Source of the DNA: Sphingomonadaceae bacterium
GTDB lineage: Bacteria > Pseudomonadota > Alphaproteobacteria > Sphingomonadales > Sphingomonadaceae
NCBI GenBank assembly: GCA_020446665.1
Contig: JAGREF010000035.1
Location: 1-5,418, forward strand
Length of the DNA: 5,418 nt
Direction: 5' to 3'
Under the pieces are notes generated by a model. It ran no database searches. It worked only from the letters and a program-made list of their open reading frames with translations, and was not told the origin of the DNA. The translations under genes were made by a program, and so were the position numbers. Positions 4,987-5,418 of the stretch are shown here, piece by piece. Within the stretch, counting starts at the first letter, position 1. Each line of letters opens with the position of its first letter.

Positions 4987-5315
4987 TGTCTGAGATTCTC
5001 GACCTTGTCGTTTCGATTGCCTTCATGACTTTGTGTTCGGTGTTGGTTCGTGGCTTTAGGTCCGATAGAAGACTACCCTCATGGTGGCTTGGCATTGCAA
5101 TCGTACCGCTGCTTGCCTGGGGCATATCACTTGCTGTTATCTTGTTGCCGCGCCCGATCTCCGAAGGATGGCAGGCGGGCGAACTCAACACAGGGCGGGC
5201 CGATTCCGTAGCCATACTATTTTATGGAGTTGTCTTGCCAGCAGCTTACCTCGTATTTGCTGTGCCCATCACATTCCTCGTCCGACTGCTAAAAAGTAGC
5301 CGACTGAAAAAATGA
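4986..5315 (+). CDS. Small membrane protein of unknown function between vapC and trmD
   Basis: I do not recognise this 109-residue protein. Three hydrophobic segments are visible: about residues 4-22, 34-54 (around [14 protein letters not shown]) and 75-99. A basic loop (RGFRSDRR) follows the first, and the C-terminus (KSSRLKK) is basic. There is no signal peptide cleavage site. The start overlaps the vapC stop by one base (TGATG) and the stop overlaps the trmD start by four (ATGA), so the gene is held in a coupled chain. By hand count its GC is about 51%, against about 65% for a stretch of rimM (961-1020), and it uses codons rare in the neighbours (AGA, CTA, TTA, ATA). Acquisition from elsewhere is plausible. 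It has no visible link to toxin-antitoxin function. Confidence 0.7.
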   Translation: MSEILDLVVSIAFMTLCSVLVRGFRSDRRLPSWWLGIAIVPLLAWGISLAVILLPRPISEGWQAGELNTGRADSVAILFYGVVLPAAYLVFAVPITFLVRLLKSSRLKK

Positions 5316-5418
5316 CCTTCGCCGCCACTATCCTCACGCTCTATCCGGAGATGTTTCCCGGCCCGCTGGGCGTTTCGCTCGCCGGGCGGGCGTTGGAGCG
5401 GGGGGACTGGTCGTGCGA
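5312..5418 (+). CDS. trmD: tRNA (guanine-N1-)-methyltransferase TrmD, N-terminal 35 residues (3' end outside window)
   Basis: TrmD uses S-adenosylmethionine to make m1G37 next to the anticodon of certain Leu, Pro and Arg tRNAs, preventing +1 frameshifts; it is essential in most bacteria studied. The visible start has the family's opening strand and loop: [14 protein letters not shown] then [12 protein letters not shown]. The knotted cofactor-binding site lies beyond the window. The ATG overlaps the preceding stop by four bases (ATGA) and has only an A-rich leader with no clear Shine-Dalgarno sequence, so initiation probably relies on ribosomes finishing the upstream membrane-protein gene. It belongs to the rpsP-rimM-trmD operon, from which it is separated here. 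Confidence 0.95.
   Translation, partial: MTFAATILTLYPEMFPGPLGVSLAGRALERGDWSC

Noticed and set aside
1..5418. tRNA, rRNA, CRISPR array, insertion sequence, integrase or attachment-site duplication
   Set aside because: I looked for cloverleaf-like arms, regularly spaced repeats, transposase motifs and flanking direct repeats around the rimM-trmD cargo and saw none that stand out. Only short chance repeats such as CTGATC recur near gene ends.

Overview
The window reads as alphaproteobacterial DNA, most likely from the Sphingomonadales (sphingomonad or erythrobacter type). The grounds are the gene content and order, the moderately high GC, the long Ala/Glu-rich tail on ribosomal protein S16, and the sequences of Ffh and TrmD. 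The taxon is an inference from sequence character, not a database result. All genes lie on the plus strand.

Layout. (1) 1-1350 is the translation block ffh (3' end only), rpsP and rimM. (2) 1354-3099 holds three tightly packed genes of poorly known function: a three-helix membrane protein, a membrane-anchored protein resembling the glycine-rich domain-containing (GRDP-like, DUF1399) family, and a TIGR04222-like membrane protein ending in a Gly/Cys tail. (3) 3100-3264 is a 165-base intergenic region with a nested inverted repeat just upstream of the next start. (4) 3265-4227 encodes a secreted protein built from three divergent copies of a domain of about 80 residues, each with two cysteines. 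(5) 4228-4324 carries a stem-loop, then a promoter and palindromic operator. (6) 4325-4986 is a VapB/VapC toxin-antitoxin pair. (7) 4986-5315 is a lower-GC orphan membrane protein. (8) 5312-5418 is the 5' end of trmD, where the translation operon resumes.

The unusual point is the arrangement. In most proteobacteria rpsP-rimM-trmD(-rplS) is contiguous. Here about 4 kb of accessory genes separates rimM from trmD. The last part of that cargo is stitched to trmD by overlapping stop and start codons (vapC to the orphan gene by 1 base, the orphan gene to trmD by 4 bases). The nearest promoter candidate upstream of trmD is therefore the vapBC promoter, so expression of an essential tRNA methyltransferase may partly depend on an autoregulated toxin-antitoxin promoter.

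No tRNA, rRNA, CRISPR array, insertion sequence or integrase was seen, and no stretch over 300 bases lacks a gene.
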